Shown here: in pieces, positions 1 to 10,863 of the stretch | How the letters are laid out: each line of letters starts with the position of its first letter | Position numbering within the stretch: the stretch's first letter is position 1 | NCBI GenBank assembly: GCA_963971305.1 | Contig: OZ020304.1 | Location: forward strand, 4,526,001-4,590,000 | DNA from: Arcuatula senhousia | Lineage: Eukaryota; Mollusca; Bivalvia; Mytilida; Mytilidae | Reading direction: 5' to 3' | DNA: 64,000 nucleotides | Translations under genes and position numbers: made by a program | The notes under the pieces: generated by a model | Told to the model about the DNA's origin: nothing | Databases searched by the model: none | The model's input: the letters and a program-made list of their open reading frames with translations, nothing else

Positions 1-620
1 AAATTTGGAAAGAATAGCTCAAAATAGCTAGACTTTATGAAAAAAGTTTTCAAAAACATGGAGCCGTTTTCAAGATATAAGCACCTAAAAATATGGCGGG
101 AAAAAAACTTCTCTAGACTTTTCATAGGAAATACATGGAAAGTTCTTCTTCTGTTTTAACATAGAAATTGTAATTAGAATTGAATGAAATTGTTATAGGG
201 TGCTTATTATGGCCTTCTCTTAATAGTTCTGAACAAATATTAAGAAAACATGTTAAAATTTTTTTTTTATGCATTTGAATGGATAAAAGCCGAGGATCTC
301 GAAAATGTTCAATTTCTGAAGCTCGTACTCCCTTAATCATTTTACGGTAAGGGACAAAATTGTAAAATTTCATAGCAACCTGTCAATCAGAACTAAAGTT
401 ATCGTGGAAAGCCAAAAAAGTTTCATTTTGCCATTTTTGGTTCCAATTTCTTAACAACAAAAAAGAGGGGAAACCCAAAATTAGTCCTATCCTTTTATGG
501 TTAGTAACATTACTGTAAAGTTTCATAGCATTTGGGCAACCAGAACAAAATTTTTGTGGGAACAAAGAAAAAAGGTTTTTTTGGGCCCTTAATTTCAAAA
601 TGGAATTATACACTTATGAA
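1..620. other. AT-rich non-coding stretch, diverged repeat
   Basis: I see no gene here. The first 130 bases (a run through GGCGGGAAAAAAACTTCTCTAGA) resemble the middle of the TTAA-flanked element at 44412-44801, which also has GGCGGGAAATC followed by CTCTAGATTTT, so this may be a distant relative of that family. Positions 345-560 contain a loosely repeated phrase (a TTTCATAGCA core followed by CAACC and CAGAAC) about 165 bases apart. The short ORFs are chance. Confidence 0.35.
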
Positions 621-850
621 GACGCGGTGGTGTAGTGGTTAAGGCGTTTGGTCTGGTGACCGTACGGTCGTGAGTTCGAATCCAGTTGCCGGCACTTTAT
701 CAACAAGATACTTTACTTCAATTGTTCCAGTCTACTCAGCTGTAAATGAATACGTGGTTAGGTAGTGATAGAAATGTTGAGTGCTAGCTGTTAGCGCCTA
801 AACGGCAACTCCGGTTTTGTACTCCACTAGGAGCTGAGAATTGAATGAAC
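621..850 (+). repeat. tRNA-derived SINE
   Basis: The first 75 bases form a tRNA-like head. An A-box-like run TGGTGTAGTGGTTAAGGC lies at about 628-645 and a B-box GAGTTCGAATCC at 672-683, the spacing of an RNA polymerase III internal promoter. The sequence then continues without a tRNA end or 3' processing context into a tRNA-unrelated body, which is the SINE layout. The 3' boundary is a guess. The body contains CAGCTGTAAATGAATACGTGG, a phrase type I associate with mollusc SINE bodies, but I cannot assign the family. Confidence 0.7.
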
Positions 851-1147
851 ATGGTTCGCATGGTCAAATATTTACCATAGGTTATCTGTGAGACGACTTT
901 ACTTTTGTGAAAAGCGGTATTTAAGAACCTTAAGATCTCAAAAGGGGAGGCGCACATCTTCAATATATCTGCAATAACTGCAGAATTTCAGAAAGATCTA
1001 GTATTTGGTTTTTGAGATTCAGATTACACAAGACAAGCACCCCTGCAGCGCGTCGGACTGAATGACACAACTTCGCCTTCGGTGACGCATGTTATAAAAA
1101 GAGAGCACATGGAGAAACACTAAACATGGCTTATACCTCAGCAACTA
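851..1147. other. non-coding, possible upstream part of the 5' LTR
   Basis: No coding potential. A TATAAAAAG run at about 1094-1102 lies 50 bases upstream of where similarity to the 3' LTR at 25877 begins. This could be a different U3 region of the same LTR or unrelated DNA. The 3' LTR's own first 165 bases (25709-25876) are not found here. Confidence 0.3.
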
Positions 1148-1537
1148 TTTGCAACTTTTGCCGTTATTATGGAACCGATGCACCACATTGAAAGAGAACT
1201 GTGAACTATTGAATTGTTTTATTTATATTTTGTACTGGGTTCGAATTGAACCATGGGGCATCTATGTCCTTACCTTTGGACCTTCAAAGGGTGTCATATC
1301 TAAGCAAGTAAACTTTCTTGCGTTGACACTCTTTAATTCTAAATTATGTTCTTTTGGCTTGATTGTTGAATTAACAATATCTATAAATGATGTTTTTGTA
1401 ATAAAGAATCTAAACATTTTTGGAGTATTGCCTTCTGCCTAAGCTCAATCCCTGCGGACGAACCGAACACGACAGTTCGCCAGACACGAGGGACGATGTA
1501 GCACACCTGGTGTGGCGCATCCGACCCTCCTGTTACA
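1148..1537 (+). repeat. 5' LTR remnant of an LTR retroelement
   Basis: Nearly identical in the same orientation to 25879-26264. Both copies run from TTTTGCCGTTATTATGGAAC to the shared end CCGACCCTCCTGTTACA, and differ by scattered substitutions. The copy here lacks the first part of the LTR. The sequence immediately downstream (from about 1542, TGGTGGCCATTGTGG) has the position and TGG start expected of a primer-binding site; which tRNA it would match is not decided. Two direct LTRs 24 kb apart mark the outermost element of the nest. Confidence 0.8.
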
Positions 1538-1783
1538 TTTTTGGTGGCCATTGTGGGGATTGAGATGAAACTTGGTAGTTTGGTAGTACTCCAAGATGTA
1601 AAGCAACATGGTGAACCTGTGCACAGGCATCACATTTTGGCAATCTATATTTTTCAGATTTGATAGCGCTTTGTATTTTTTATGTGATCACATGTATATA
1701 TGTTAGTATTTTATGTATGTTAGATTTGATGTTCAGATTCTATAACTGCATTTTTGATTAAGTCGAATTTTTCAGAGATTTTC
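1538..1783 (+). other. leader of the LTR element up to the foldback insertion
   Basis: Non-coding sequence after the 5' LTR, interrupted at 1784. The last six bases, ATTTTC (1778-1783), recur directly after the insertion at 24817-24822, so this is the left flank of the target-site duplication. Confidence 0.6.
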
Positions 1784-2231
1784 TATGGTGGCATATTTCT
1801 GCCAACACATAATCATATACATAACTAGTTAATTAAGTAGATATCTAGTTATCTAACTAGATAAATATCTAGTTATTTAACTAGATAAATTATCTAGATA
1901 TTTAACTAGATAATTAAGTGGTTATCTAGTTATTTAACTAGATATTTAACTAGTTAATTAAGTAGTTATCTAGTTATTTAACTAGATATTTAACTAGTTA
2001 ATTTTAATATCATAACGTGAAAAAATGCATGTTAGCGCTTGTAACTGCCATTATTATATTATTATTCACCTCTATTTTATACGGAAGCGTATAGTGGACT
2101 CGTATTGTCTTAATAAAAACCGATATAACGCACTATTTCTCTTAAATAAAACAACTTTATCTCCTTATAAGACAATAGATCGCGTTATTTAGTGTGATTT
2201 ATTGTATTATAAAGATATTTGGTGCATTAAC
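1784..2231. repeat. outer left arm, first part (split by self-insertion)
   Basis: Terminus, AT-rich array (about 1809-2006) and the start of the conserved arm segment, with the phrase ACGGAAGCGTATAGTGGACT near 2078. It stops at ATTAAC (2226-2231). The rest of the same arm resumes at 19652 with ATTAACTTAAGTCG. The copy at 2232-2690 repeats this stretch almost base for base, which is why the region looks like a 448-bp tandem duplication. Confidence 0.75.
1809..2006. repeat. TCTAG/AT-rich palindromic array (outer left)
   Basis: Reiterated units built from TATCTAGTTA and TTTAACTAGATA, most of them self-complementary. The same array type sits at every foldback terminus or junction in the window: about 2258-2455, 13838-14098, 19296-19612 and 24392-24776. 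Such arrays favour hairpins and unequal exchange. Confidence 0.85.
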
Positions 2232-3444
2232 TATGGTGGCATATTTCTGCCAACACATAATCATATACATAACTAGTTAATTAAGTAGATATCTAGTTAT
2301 CTAACTAGATAAATATCTAGTTATTTAACTAGATAAATTATCTAGATATTTAACTAGATAATTAAGTGGTTATCTAGTTATTTAACTAGATATTTAACTA
2401 GTTAATTAAGTAGTTATCTAGTTATTTAACTAGATATTTAACTAGTTAATTTTAATATCATAACGTGAAAAAATGCATGTTAGCGCTTGTAACTGCCATT
2501 ATTATATTATTATTCACATCTATTTTATACGGAAGCGTATAGTGGACTCGTATTGTCTTGATAAAACCCGTTATAACGCACTATTTCTCTTAAATAAAAC
2601 AACTTTATTTCCTTATAAGACAATAAATCGCGTTATTTAGTGTGATATATTGTATTATAAAGATATTTGTTGCATTAACTTAAGTCGTTTTATTCTTAAT
2701 AATTTTTATTTTGTCTTAAATTACTGCAACTTTTTTAGTTTAAAGTAATGTTTTGTGTTTTAAAGCAATTAGTCATCTCTTAGTTTACTCGTTTTACTTC
2801 AGTAACAAAAAGCTTAGTGACATTAAAATGCACCCGGGACGTGCCCGGGAAGGAAAATCCATCCGAGAGGTTTTTAAATGGTCTCCGAGCTACATATTAA
2901 AAAGGTGTAACATGAACAGAGTAAACGTATTTTAATTGGACAGAGTAAATGTATTTTATCGCATCTTGGTTTTTGTATTCATTAAAACTCATTAAATAAA
3001 GGTAATAATAAAATCATTGACCTTTTCGAAGATCAATCTCAAATGTTCTAGAAGAAAGAAAAAGGAAGAAATACCATATAAATTGAAGGTTGCAATGGTG
3101 TTGACTTGGTACAAGCATTAATTTCAGTATTGATTTGGTAAGTGTCTTTTCGTCGGGGTGGGGCCATATAAAATGACATAGATCCATATTTTAATGAAAA
3201 TTGGTAGACATATAGCTCTTATTGATATACATTCATATATGAAATAAAAATGGGGCCTCGATTTGTAATTAAATGCATTTTTGAAAACGCATTTTTTAAC
3301 AAATTAACAAAGGCGTAAAGGAAAAACGCAGCTTCAATACGATTTATTGGCCAGATTTCACGGAGTTAAGAATCTGGATTATAACATGGTGAATGTCGGT
3401 CGGCTGGCAGACGGGGAAGAAATTTGCAGAACATTTTCTCAGCA
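2232..3444 (+). repeat. foldback unit 0, left arm and adjoining segment
   Basis: Order: terminus, AT array (about 2258-2455), conserved arm (to about 3120, with GC-rich landmark CCCGGGACGTGCCCGGG at about 2833), then a segment containing TTGGCCAGATTTCACGGAG (about 3347). It stops inside TTTTCTCAGCA at 3444. In unit 1 the same sequence continues with ACTACTTATCAC (about 15085), which in this unit resumes only at 10864. The ORF at 2753-2935 is part of the arm and not a gene. Confidence 0.8.
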
Positions 3445-3967
3445 CATGTCCAAGAATCATGGACAAATTCAGGGTAGATAACTCTATTTGAAATTTTGTC
3501 ACCACTGATAACGAGTTATGTAACATGACTATAGCTGGAAACCTATCTGTTGGTGACCTTTTCACACATACGTACTTATTATTTAGTTGAGATAAAACCA
3601 AATTGAATCAATAATCAATAATTTGATAAATCATTATATGTAAATTGTCCATTAATATTTGTGTGTTAGCATTTTTCAGTAACTTCAAGCTCAGTAACAT
3701 TTGAATCAACATTCATGTCATAGACAATGGATAACTTTTTTTTACTTCAACTTTTTTGCATATTTAGGGATATTTCAAGATAAACATAAATGTTTCTTCT
3801 TATTTGTATTTTAAGCAAATTTCAAACATCGACATGGTTAAATAATATTGTGGCATATATATGCGGTTTTGTTTTTTTTTATATTAATTTTGTTTTTCTT
3901 GCTAAAAACATGATACACGAGAAACTGTTTGGTATTCAGCTTTTATTACTGTTATTTGACAGTTTAA

Positions 3968-4589
3968 GGGGGAACTTGCAGGTGATCACATGACCAGCCG
4001 AAAATTAATTTAAACTTGCCTTTTAATTTAATACTAAAAGGTGTTCAAGATTTTGAAATTCCATTAAAAAAATATCATAATGATATATTCTTAACTTTGT
4101 TTTGATATTAAAAGCATTAAAACTATTTTTTTCTTTATTTTGTTAGTTTCATTTTGTGAAATATTCTTCAAACCTAATGGATTCTCATATTTCTGCATTT
4201 TGACAAAGGGAGATAATTTATGTCTAAATTTGCCAATTTTGACCACTTTTTGACATATTTTTGTATTTATCTGAAAAACGAACTCAGAAGCACCCCTTTT
4301 TCTTCATATCATTTTAAAGCAATATAACAGCCCGATATAATATCAAAAAATTACAAAATTCTATTGATAAGATTTTTCAAAAATCAGAATTTTCCTTTAA
4401 AATTATGTACTTTCTTTAACATTTCAATGTAAAAAAGTCAACCTTCAGAACCAGTTATCTCGAAAACTACCTCAGAAGCATGCCTTTTTCGAGGTGGATT
4501 TTCAAAGTGTATCTCTTGATGTGTCTATTTGCAAATTTTAAAGAAAATCTATTGACAGGAAATTTTTGGTGTTTGGTGCAAGTACCCCC
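3968..4589. mobile_element. MITE with TTAA flanks (piggyBac/Kolobok-like)
   Basis: TTAA (3964-3967) is followed by GGGGGAACTTGCA, and the right end is TGCAAGTACCCCC followed by TTAA (4590-4593). So 13-base inverted ends with one mismatch lie between TTAA duplications, the target used by piggyBac-type and Kolobok transposases. The 622-bp body is non-coding and AT-rich, with a degenerate internal repeat around CTCAGAAGCA. Confidence 0.7.
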
Positions 4590-4690
4590 TTAAGCGGTGT
4601 GTGTCGTTATTCTATTTATTTATTTGAATTGGTTTATTTTTTTATATATATTTTATCAAATTGCGTCAGGCAATGCAAAAAGGAACTTAA

Positions 4691-4870
4691 GGTCCGTTCA
4701 CACATGAAATAGAGAATAAGCCAATTATGAATTAAAGTATTTGAGGTCAGAGCTTAAGCACAAAGGTACAAAAAAATTATTAAAACCACCACTATGTAGT
4801 ATAATTCATGAAATACAAATGTTGTATATTTTATTGAAATATATGACTTGATGTACAGTGTAAACGGGCC
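4691..4870. repeat. small inverted-ended repeat, possible MITE
   Basis: Ends GGTCCGTTCACAC (4691) and GTGTAAACGGGCC (to 4870) are inverted repeats with two mismatches. TTAA stands directly left of it but not on the right. Non-coding, 180 bp. Weakly supported. Confidence 0.35.
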
Positions 4871-5318
4871 TCTAGACCAACATGTTTAGATTTTGGCGAT
4901 TATTAAAGATTAATTCTTAAGAATTTAAGAAACAAAAACGTACGGTACCCTTATCTTTACTGAAGACGAACTTCAAATGTTACAAGTTTTGAAAAAAAAG
5001 ATGTAAGGGGGAAATTATGAACCTTGTCTAGTTTGAATTCCTTAGAAAATGGAGTTGCAAATGTAGCCACGATCCTTATTAAAAGATATAGATAGATAAA
5101 ATAAAAAGATTTAACGGCTTTTACGAAATTTTTGCTTTATTTCTTAGAGTCCTTTGTCTTTGGTGGTTCTTATAAGATATCCTATACTTCTTTTATTTTA
5201 TAGTTTGGCGTACATGCTGTTTATTAGTCTTTTTTTCTGTTGAAAATTGGAAACAAAACGTGACTTCATTATTAATCATATAATTTGTCCGAGGCTTCGC
5301 AAGAAAATCCCACTTAAT
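4871..5318. other. non-coding AT-rich stretch
   Basis: Interior of the 7.4 kb insertion. Many stops in all frames and no repeat or motif that I recognise. Confidence 0.5.
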
Positions 5319-5815
5319 CAGTCTCGTGTGGGACCCGGGTGGCGAATAGGCCCACATCAGTGCCTAGTTTGTCGTAGGAGGCGACTAATGGTATTGGGAT
5401 TCTGACGTCGGGTCAGCGCTCAGCCCACAGCGCGACCAAGGTGTGTATTCTAGGTGGCTGAATAGGGTTGCCCTCGTCCGCAGGGGTTGTGAGGCCTATT
5501 ATAGGGAAACCCTGACCGGTGACCAAAGTGGGCCAACGTGTGTGATGAGTGCCACGCTTCATACACGTAAAAATCACTCTGTGTATCACCAAATAGGCTA
5601 AATTTTCTGACCCTACCCACCTCTCCCCTTTTCCTGTTTTTTTTTTCTTTCTTAAAAAGTTGCTGTTTCCTTTGTTTCCCACCCCACCCCATGTTTCATA
5701 TCATTATCATCATCATGTCATGTTCATTTTAACAATCTTTCATGTTCATCGCCTTCAAATAACCTATAAAGTGTTGCGAGGGCCTAAAACACAACTCACT
5801 CACTCACCCACTTGA
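5319..5815 (+). repeat. dispersed SINE-like repeat with GTCGTAGGAGGCGACTAATGG core
   Basis: A GC-richer block starting near AGTCTCGTGTGGGACCCGGG and ending with a CATCATCATGTCATG-type tail and AACTCACTCACTCACC. Reverse-orientation relatives lie at 16345-16620 (sharing the rule 'CCTATTCAGCCACCTAGG...ACACACTT' and the tail GGCGATGAACATG) and at 63795-64000 (sharing GTGGGAAACAAAGGAG and AACATGAAATGATGATGATA). Three copies in 64 kb indicate an abundant family. Overlapping ORFs on the minus strand at 5413-5692 are not genes. Confidence 0.65.
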
Positions 5816-5896
5816 TCACACATGTACATGTATTTTAAACAAACTTTAAGCGTTGATTTGCTCAGAGCTCTTTATTAGTTAAGGTAAGACTGGATT

Positions 5897-8428
5897 CACG
5901 GCCACCAGACGGTCAAACGAGCGAAAGTCTGTTAATTTACCTGTATCATGGAGATAAATGCGGCAGAAGTCTGTTACTCGAGTTGGTCAAAGACTGTCAA
6001 TAAAATGTTATCGAGAAAATACCCACAGGTAAGTTGCATTTTTTATTATTATCATTTCTATAGAATCTTATTTGTAAAACAAAATATGTCTGACAAAATG
6101 GTTGCTCGTTTTGCATTGATATACAAAATTGCGTTTTGATTGGATTTAAACAAAATAAGAAATTTAAGGAGGCGTCCGACTCAATCAAATTTATATATGT
6201 GTACAAAATATTCCAACATAACATTTTTATCATTTTTGTTGTTTTTTTTCGATAATTTTACACAAAATGATTGTGTTATCGTTTGTGATGTGTGAAATGA
6301 TCTCATAAGATTCTAACCTCAAAATATTGTATGTTTTCGTGTCTTATAAATGAAGATATTGATTGTTATTGAAAATTCGGTCGGTTAATGAGTCATGTCA
6401 ATTGAATTTTGGTCTGTTAACAGGTCGGTTACGAGTAAATCAATATAGATTATTGCAGCTAGCAATCTGATCTTGAAGGTTCACAAAAATCTTAGTGTTC
6501 CTAACTTTATTCCATTCTACATTACCATGTATCTCTTCAAGTAACATGTTCTCCATTTCCACTTCTCGATACTTTATGTGAATGGTCAGAAACATATTTC
6601 CTTAATTTGTTTTCTGTTCTCTGTCTTATTCATCAAAATGCAATTTTAAAAATGCATTTATTTTTTTTCATTTTTCCAGAATAGAAAATGAAAAGAAAAA
6701 GAAATTCGAATTATTGAAACAGTAAGTTTCTATGAAAAAAAAGAAAATCCTAGAATGAAAACCCTTATGACGGAATTAAATTTATAATCCTCAAAGTAAA
6801 AATAATTTTTGCTTCCAATGTATGGTGAATACATGTACTTTTACATATCAAGATTTAAGTAGTGAAACTAGTGTCATTTAAGACCAAACATAAAAATCTC
6901 CGTCTTTCCTGTTACATGTGTGAAACAAGAATATGTCCAAAAGACATAATGTCCCATCTCGCAACATTTATTTTTTTCTGCAATCACTAAAGCATCAACA
7001 TGGTTGCTAAGGCACTTGTCCGTCATATGGAATGGACTTTCACTTTAACCATTCTTCTTTAAGTGGTCATTCATGCGGAAAATATAGGTCACAGCCAGCG
7101 TCCGAAGCTTGCATTGTGCTTAGCCTCACTAGGTGTACCTACCATAACAATATAGTAATGTGGCACATGTCATTAATCGTGAATGGACTCAATCCATTTT
7201 TCTTTAAGAGGCCATTCATGCAGAAAATATAAGTCACATCCAGCATCCGAAGCATGCATTGTGATAAGCATCATTAGGTGCACCTACCAGACCAATATGG
7301 TTGCTATGACACTAATCAGTAAGGAGGAATGGACTTTAACCATTCTTCTATAAGTGGTCATTCATACAGAAAATATAGGTCACATCCAGCATCCGAAGCA
7401 TGCATTGTGCTTAGCATCACTAGATACACCTACAATACCAATATGATTGATGTGGCATTTGTCAGTAGGTGGGAATTTGGAAATATGGGGATTTGGGACG
7501 GACAGATGAACAGACGGACGAACGGACCCTAAACGGACTAAATGCCCCTCTACTTTTGTAGAACGGGCATAAAAATAGAGATTGTAGGAAGGCATTATTT
7601 CTTACATTTTTGTTTTTACCTTGATAAAATGAAGAGCTTAATAAAAGTTAAACGGTGCTTAAGCAAAATATGACAATGAAAATGTTATATAAGGCATGAA
7701 AAATATGGTATATAGGGAAACAGGAAACACATGTTTTTATTTGGCCCAATATATTGGCATCCAATTACAAACACTCTAAGGTATAAGGAAAACAAGTAAC
7801 ATTTTCGTTTCTAACATAATGAAGAAATCTGATAAATAACTCGCATATATAAAGCACTGTATGCATAGATACATTAAGCATTATATTAAAAACGAATGGG
7901 GATAATAAAACTCTTGACAGACAGTTTTTACTTTGACTTACTCTTTAACCGACATTATCTTTAGAGTTTACTGAAAATCCTGTTTTAAAAAAGACAGAAT
8001 AATGCAAATATCTCCAAATGTATCCAGTATTATTATGGGGTGTAAGATTAACAATTATGATACTGATAGTTCCACTTTTCGGAGTAAATACATTTGAAAA
8101 ACTCATAAATTCAATTTTTGAACATGATTTTTTCTTCTACCTCTCTTATCGCCTTTTCATTTCATTTATAACTCCGTAGACAAAGTTTTTACTTTTTGTG
8201 TCCATTCAATCCGCTAATGATAATCGTTTTGTCAGACAGTTTTTGTTTTGGCCAAAAACAAATCATTATTTCAAAAAAGTAATGATTTTGTACATAAATG
8301 ACTTTTAAAACTAATATTTACTCTTAACAGTCATAGAACCGACTCGAGTAACAGACTTCTGGCGCATTTATCTCCATGCTACAGGTAAATTAACAGTCTT
8401 TCGCTCGTTTGACCGTCTGGTGGCCGTG
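5897..8428. mobile_element. 2.5 kb TIR element with 5-bp TSD GGATT
   Basis: The first about 100 bases (5897-5997) and the last about 98 (8331-8428) are inverted repeats of roughly 95% identity, starting CACGGCCACCAGACGGTC. GGATT flanks both sides (5892-5896 and 8429-8433). A 5-bp duplication with ends starting CAC recalls Transib elements, but no transposase is seen and the ends are not the canonical Transib heptamer, so this is only a suggestion. The interior is AT-rich and non-coding and contains the tandem array at 7030-7575. Confidence 0.82.
7030..7575 (+). repeat. 146-bp tandem array ending in a hairpin
   Basis: Three and a bit units with starts near 7050, 7195 and 7341, each carrying CATTCATGCAGAAAATATA-type sequence and a GCATCCGAAGCATGCATTG core. 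The array is followed by an ACGGACGAACGG microsatellite, then a hairpin at 7543-7569 (TGCCCCTCTAC, loop, GTAGAACGGGCA) and ATAAAAATA. This end design is the same as at 22910-22975 although the units are unrelated. The layout recalls non-autonomous Helitron-like elements. ORFs across the array are not genes. Confidence 0.7.
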
Positions 8429-8433
8429 GGATT

Positions 8434-9221
8434 AGGGTATGCTCCGCACAATGTCACACCTTACATGCATTGTCGTTCCTTTTTTTTCATTTAGAAGTAT
8501 GGAACTCTCATACATTTATACTTTGAGAGTTATATATACCAGTGACATTTTAAGAAAACTAGAAAAGAAAATTGCATCAATATCAGGCAATGATATATTT
8601 TCATTCATTAAAAACATAAAATTAATTAGATAAATCTATGCACAATATTAATAGGACAAGATAATCTTTGAACGAAATTAAAAAAATCCGGGCTCAAAAC
8701 GTAGCCAAAAAATGAACAATCATAACCATTATAGATTAACAAGATATAAAATTCTACTATACTATCGTATAATATACTTATTATGTATGGCAAACAATAT
8801 TTGACACTTTAATAAACTATTTTGTTTTTAAAGTTAAATCCTTTAAAAGTTGAAACTCGAAAATAAATAATTTTGGTGTTATAGATATCAATTCTATAAA
8901 AAAAGGAACACATGTTGATAATTAACACTTGTCCTTGTTTAAACATTTTCACAAAGACATGATGCCCCTCGCTGTTATTTATTATCGCCAATTAGCAAAT
9001 AATCAACTGATCTAGTCTGAGAAAGTATAAAACAAAAAATGGCTAAATTTTAACTTAAATTTGACAGAAAAAAAATAAAGTTTAAACTATTTTTGTTGAT
9101 TCCTGTAGAAAATTTAACATTTGAAGCATTTTTTGGGACGTAGGGCTAAGATTTCCGTTGAGAAATAAATTGACGGCGATTTTTTAAACTAGAGCCGTTT
9201 TACCATTTTAGGCTAATTTAT
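8434..9221. other. non-coding AT-rich stretch
   Basis: Sequence of the 7.4 kb insertion between two inner elements. No coding potential and no recognised repeat. Confidence 0.5.
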
Positions 9222-10545
9222 TGTCTCGCCTGCGACGAAAAGTCGCGGAAGGCGAGACATAGGTATTACTTTCCGGCGGCGGCGGCGGCGACGGCGGCGG
9301 CATCGTAAACTTTTTTGTAAGACTTTTGTGGAGGATGAATTGCTGGAAAAGTATAATAGCTAGGCATCTGATATTCGGTATACAGACAGTTCAGGTTATG
9401 GTCTACGCAGCTGTCACCATGCCGTGTGACCCTGACCCCATTTTCACGCTCCAGTGACTCTGTGAACTTAGGTGTTTTTTCAGGCTGTAAAGTTTTTTGT
9501 AAGACTTTTGTGGACGATGAATTGCTGGAAAAGTATAATAGCTAGGCATCTGATATTTGGTATACAGACAGTTCTGGTTATGGTCTAGGCAACTGTCACC
9601 ATGCCGTGTGACCCTGATCCCATTTTCACACTCCAGTGACTCTTCGAACTTAGGTCTTTTTTAAGGCCGTAAAGTTTTTTGTAAGACTTGTGGACGATGA
9701 ATTGCTGGAAAAGTATAATAGCTAGGCATCTGATATTTGGTATACAGACAGTTCAGGTTATGGTGTACGCAGCTGTCACCATGCTTTGTGACCCTGACCC
9801 CATTTTCATACTCCAGTGACTCTGTGAACTTAGGTCTTTTTCAGGTAGAAAACTTTTTTGTAAGACTTTTGTGGACGATGAATTGCTGGAAAAGTATAAT
9901 AGCTAGGCATCTGATATTTGGTATACAGACAGTTCTGGTTATGGTCTAGGCAACTGTCACCATGCCGTGTGACCCTGATCCCATTTTCACACTCCAGTGA
10001 CTCTTCGAACTTAGGTCTTTTTTAAGGCCGTAAAGTTTTTTGTAAGACTTGTGGACGATGAATTGCTGGAAAAGTATAATAGCTAGGCATCTGATATTTG
10101 GTATACAGACAGTTCAGGTTATGGTGTACGCAGCTGTCACCATGCTTTGTGACCCTGACCCCATTTTCATACTCCAGTGACTCTGTGAACTTAGGTCTTT
10201 TTCAGGTAGAAAACTTTTTTGTAAGACTTTTGTGGACGATGAATTGCTGGAAAAGTATAATAGCTAGACATCTGATATTGGGTATACAGACAGTTCAGGT
10301 TATGGTTAACGTAACAGTCCCCATGCCATGTGACCATGACCCCATTTTTAGGGTCCAGTGACTCTGTGAACTTAGGTTTTTTTTCAGGCAGAAAACTTTT
10401 TTTTTTGTGTGGACAATAAATTGCTTGAAAAGTATAATAGCTAGGCATCTGATACTGGTTATACAGACACAATTTGTGTTTATTTCAAGAAATGAAAGCT
10501 TAGGTGGTTGATTTTAGTGATGGTGCCGGCAGGCGAGACATACTT
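9222..10545 (+). repeat. 181-bp tandem array element with 5' hairpin
   Basis: Seven units of about 181 bp, with starts (TTTTTTGTAAGAC) near 9311, 9492, 9674, 9853, 10034, 10213 and 10395. They are preceded by a near-perfect hairpin at 9222-9259 (TGTCTCGCCT, GCGAC, loop, GTCGC, AGGCGAGACA) and a CGG run at 9276-9303, and followed by GCAGGCGAGACA at 10529-10540. Units 3-4 are repeated almost unchanged as units 5-6, a 361-bp higher-order duplication. Minus-strand fragments at 61160-61470 and 63235-63320 share the two ends; because similarity at 61160 runs past GAGACA, the real right end lies slightly beyond 10540. Confidence 0.8.
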
Positions 10546-10863
10546 TTAGTGGCCACACTTGTATAGAATTCTATTGGAAAATAACGTAATTTTTTCACCA
10601 ATTTTCAACCAAAAAATGACAGAAAATGTATTTACTTTAAACTACTATACGATAAACTGCACGAAAGATAAATGTTTAAGGTATTTTGTCAGACGTAGGG
10701 CTAAGGTTTTATGAGATTAGTTACTTGTCAATTGAAGAAAGTATAGGGACTGTCAAAATTTTTCCATTACGTTCTATTGTAATCAGTTGATTGTGAATGG
10801 TGTCCCCCCTATGGTGACAAAATAATTGGAATCAATTAAAGTTGTCCACCATTCTTGAGTATG
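10546..10863. other. right flank of the 7.4 kb insertion
   Basis: Non-coding. Contains the right inverted end of the 3445-10863 element (10800-10863). Confidence 0.5.

Larger units (their letters stand above)
3445..10863. mobile_element. 7.4 kb insertion in unit 0 with imperfect inverted ends
   Basis: Boundaries come from comparison with uninterrupted unit 1 (15070-15095) and unit 2 (23185-23205). The left end reads CATGTCCAAGAATCATGGAC; the right end read on the minus strand is CATACTCAAGAATGGTGGAC. A second shared block, TTTTGTCACCA, lies about 50 bases in on each side. Ends of about 60 bases are therefore imperfect inverted repeats. No transposase or other coding region is visible. It carries further insertions at 3968-4589, 5319-5815, 5897-8428 and 9222-10545. 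No clear target duplication was found. Confidence 0.6.

Noticed and set aside
621..695. A functional tRNA gene
   Set aside because: A and B boxes are present, but the acceptor ends do not pair properly and the sequence continues into a SINE body.
1149..1442. ORFs at 1149-1442 and 25885-26169 with nearly the same protein
   Set aside because: They are the two LTRs of one element; LTRs are not expected to code and the frame shows no domain.
5948..6028. An exon-like ORF starting MEINAAEVCYSSW with a GTAAGT after it
   Set aside because: It lies in the inverted repeat of the 5897-8428 element. The mirrored copy at the other end has the same start, and no further exon is recognisable.
9737..10361. 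Two ORFs with the same 60-residue translation (70 and 87 aa)
   Set aside because: They are readings through duplicated 181-bp satellite units and not a gene family.
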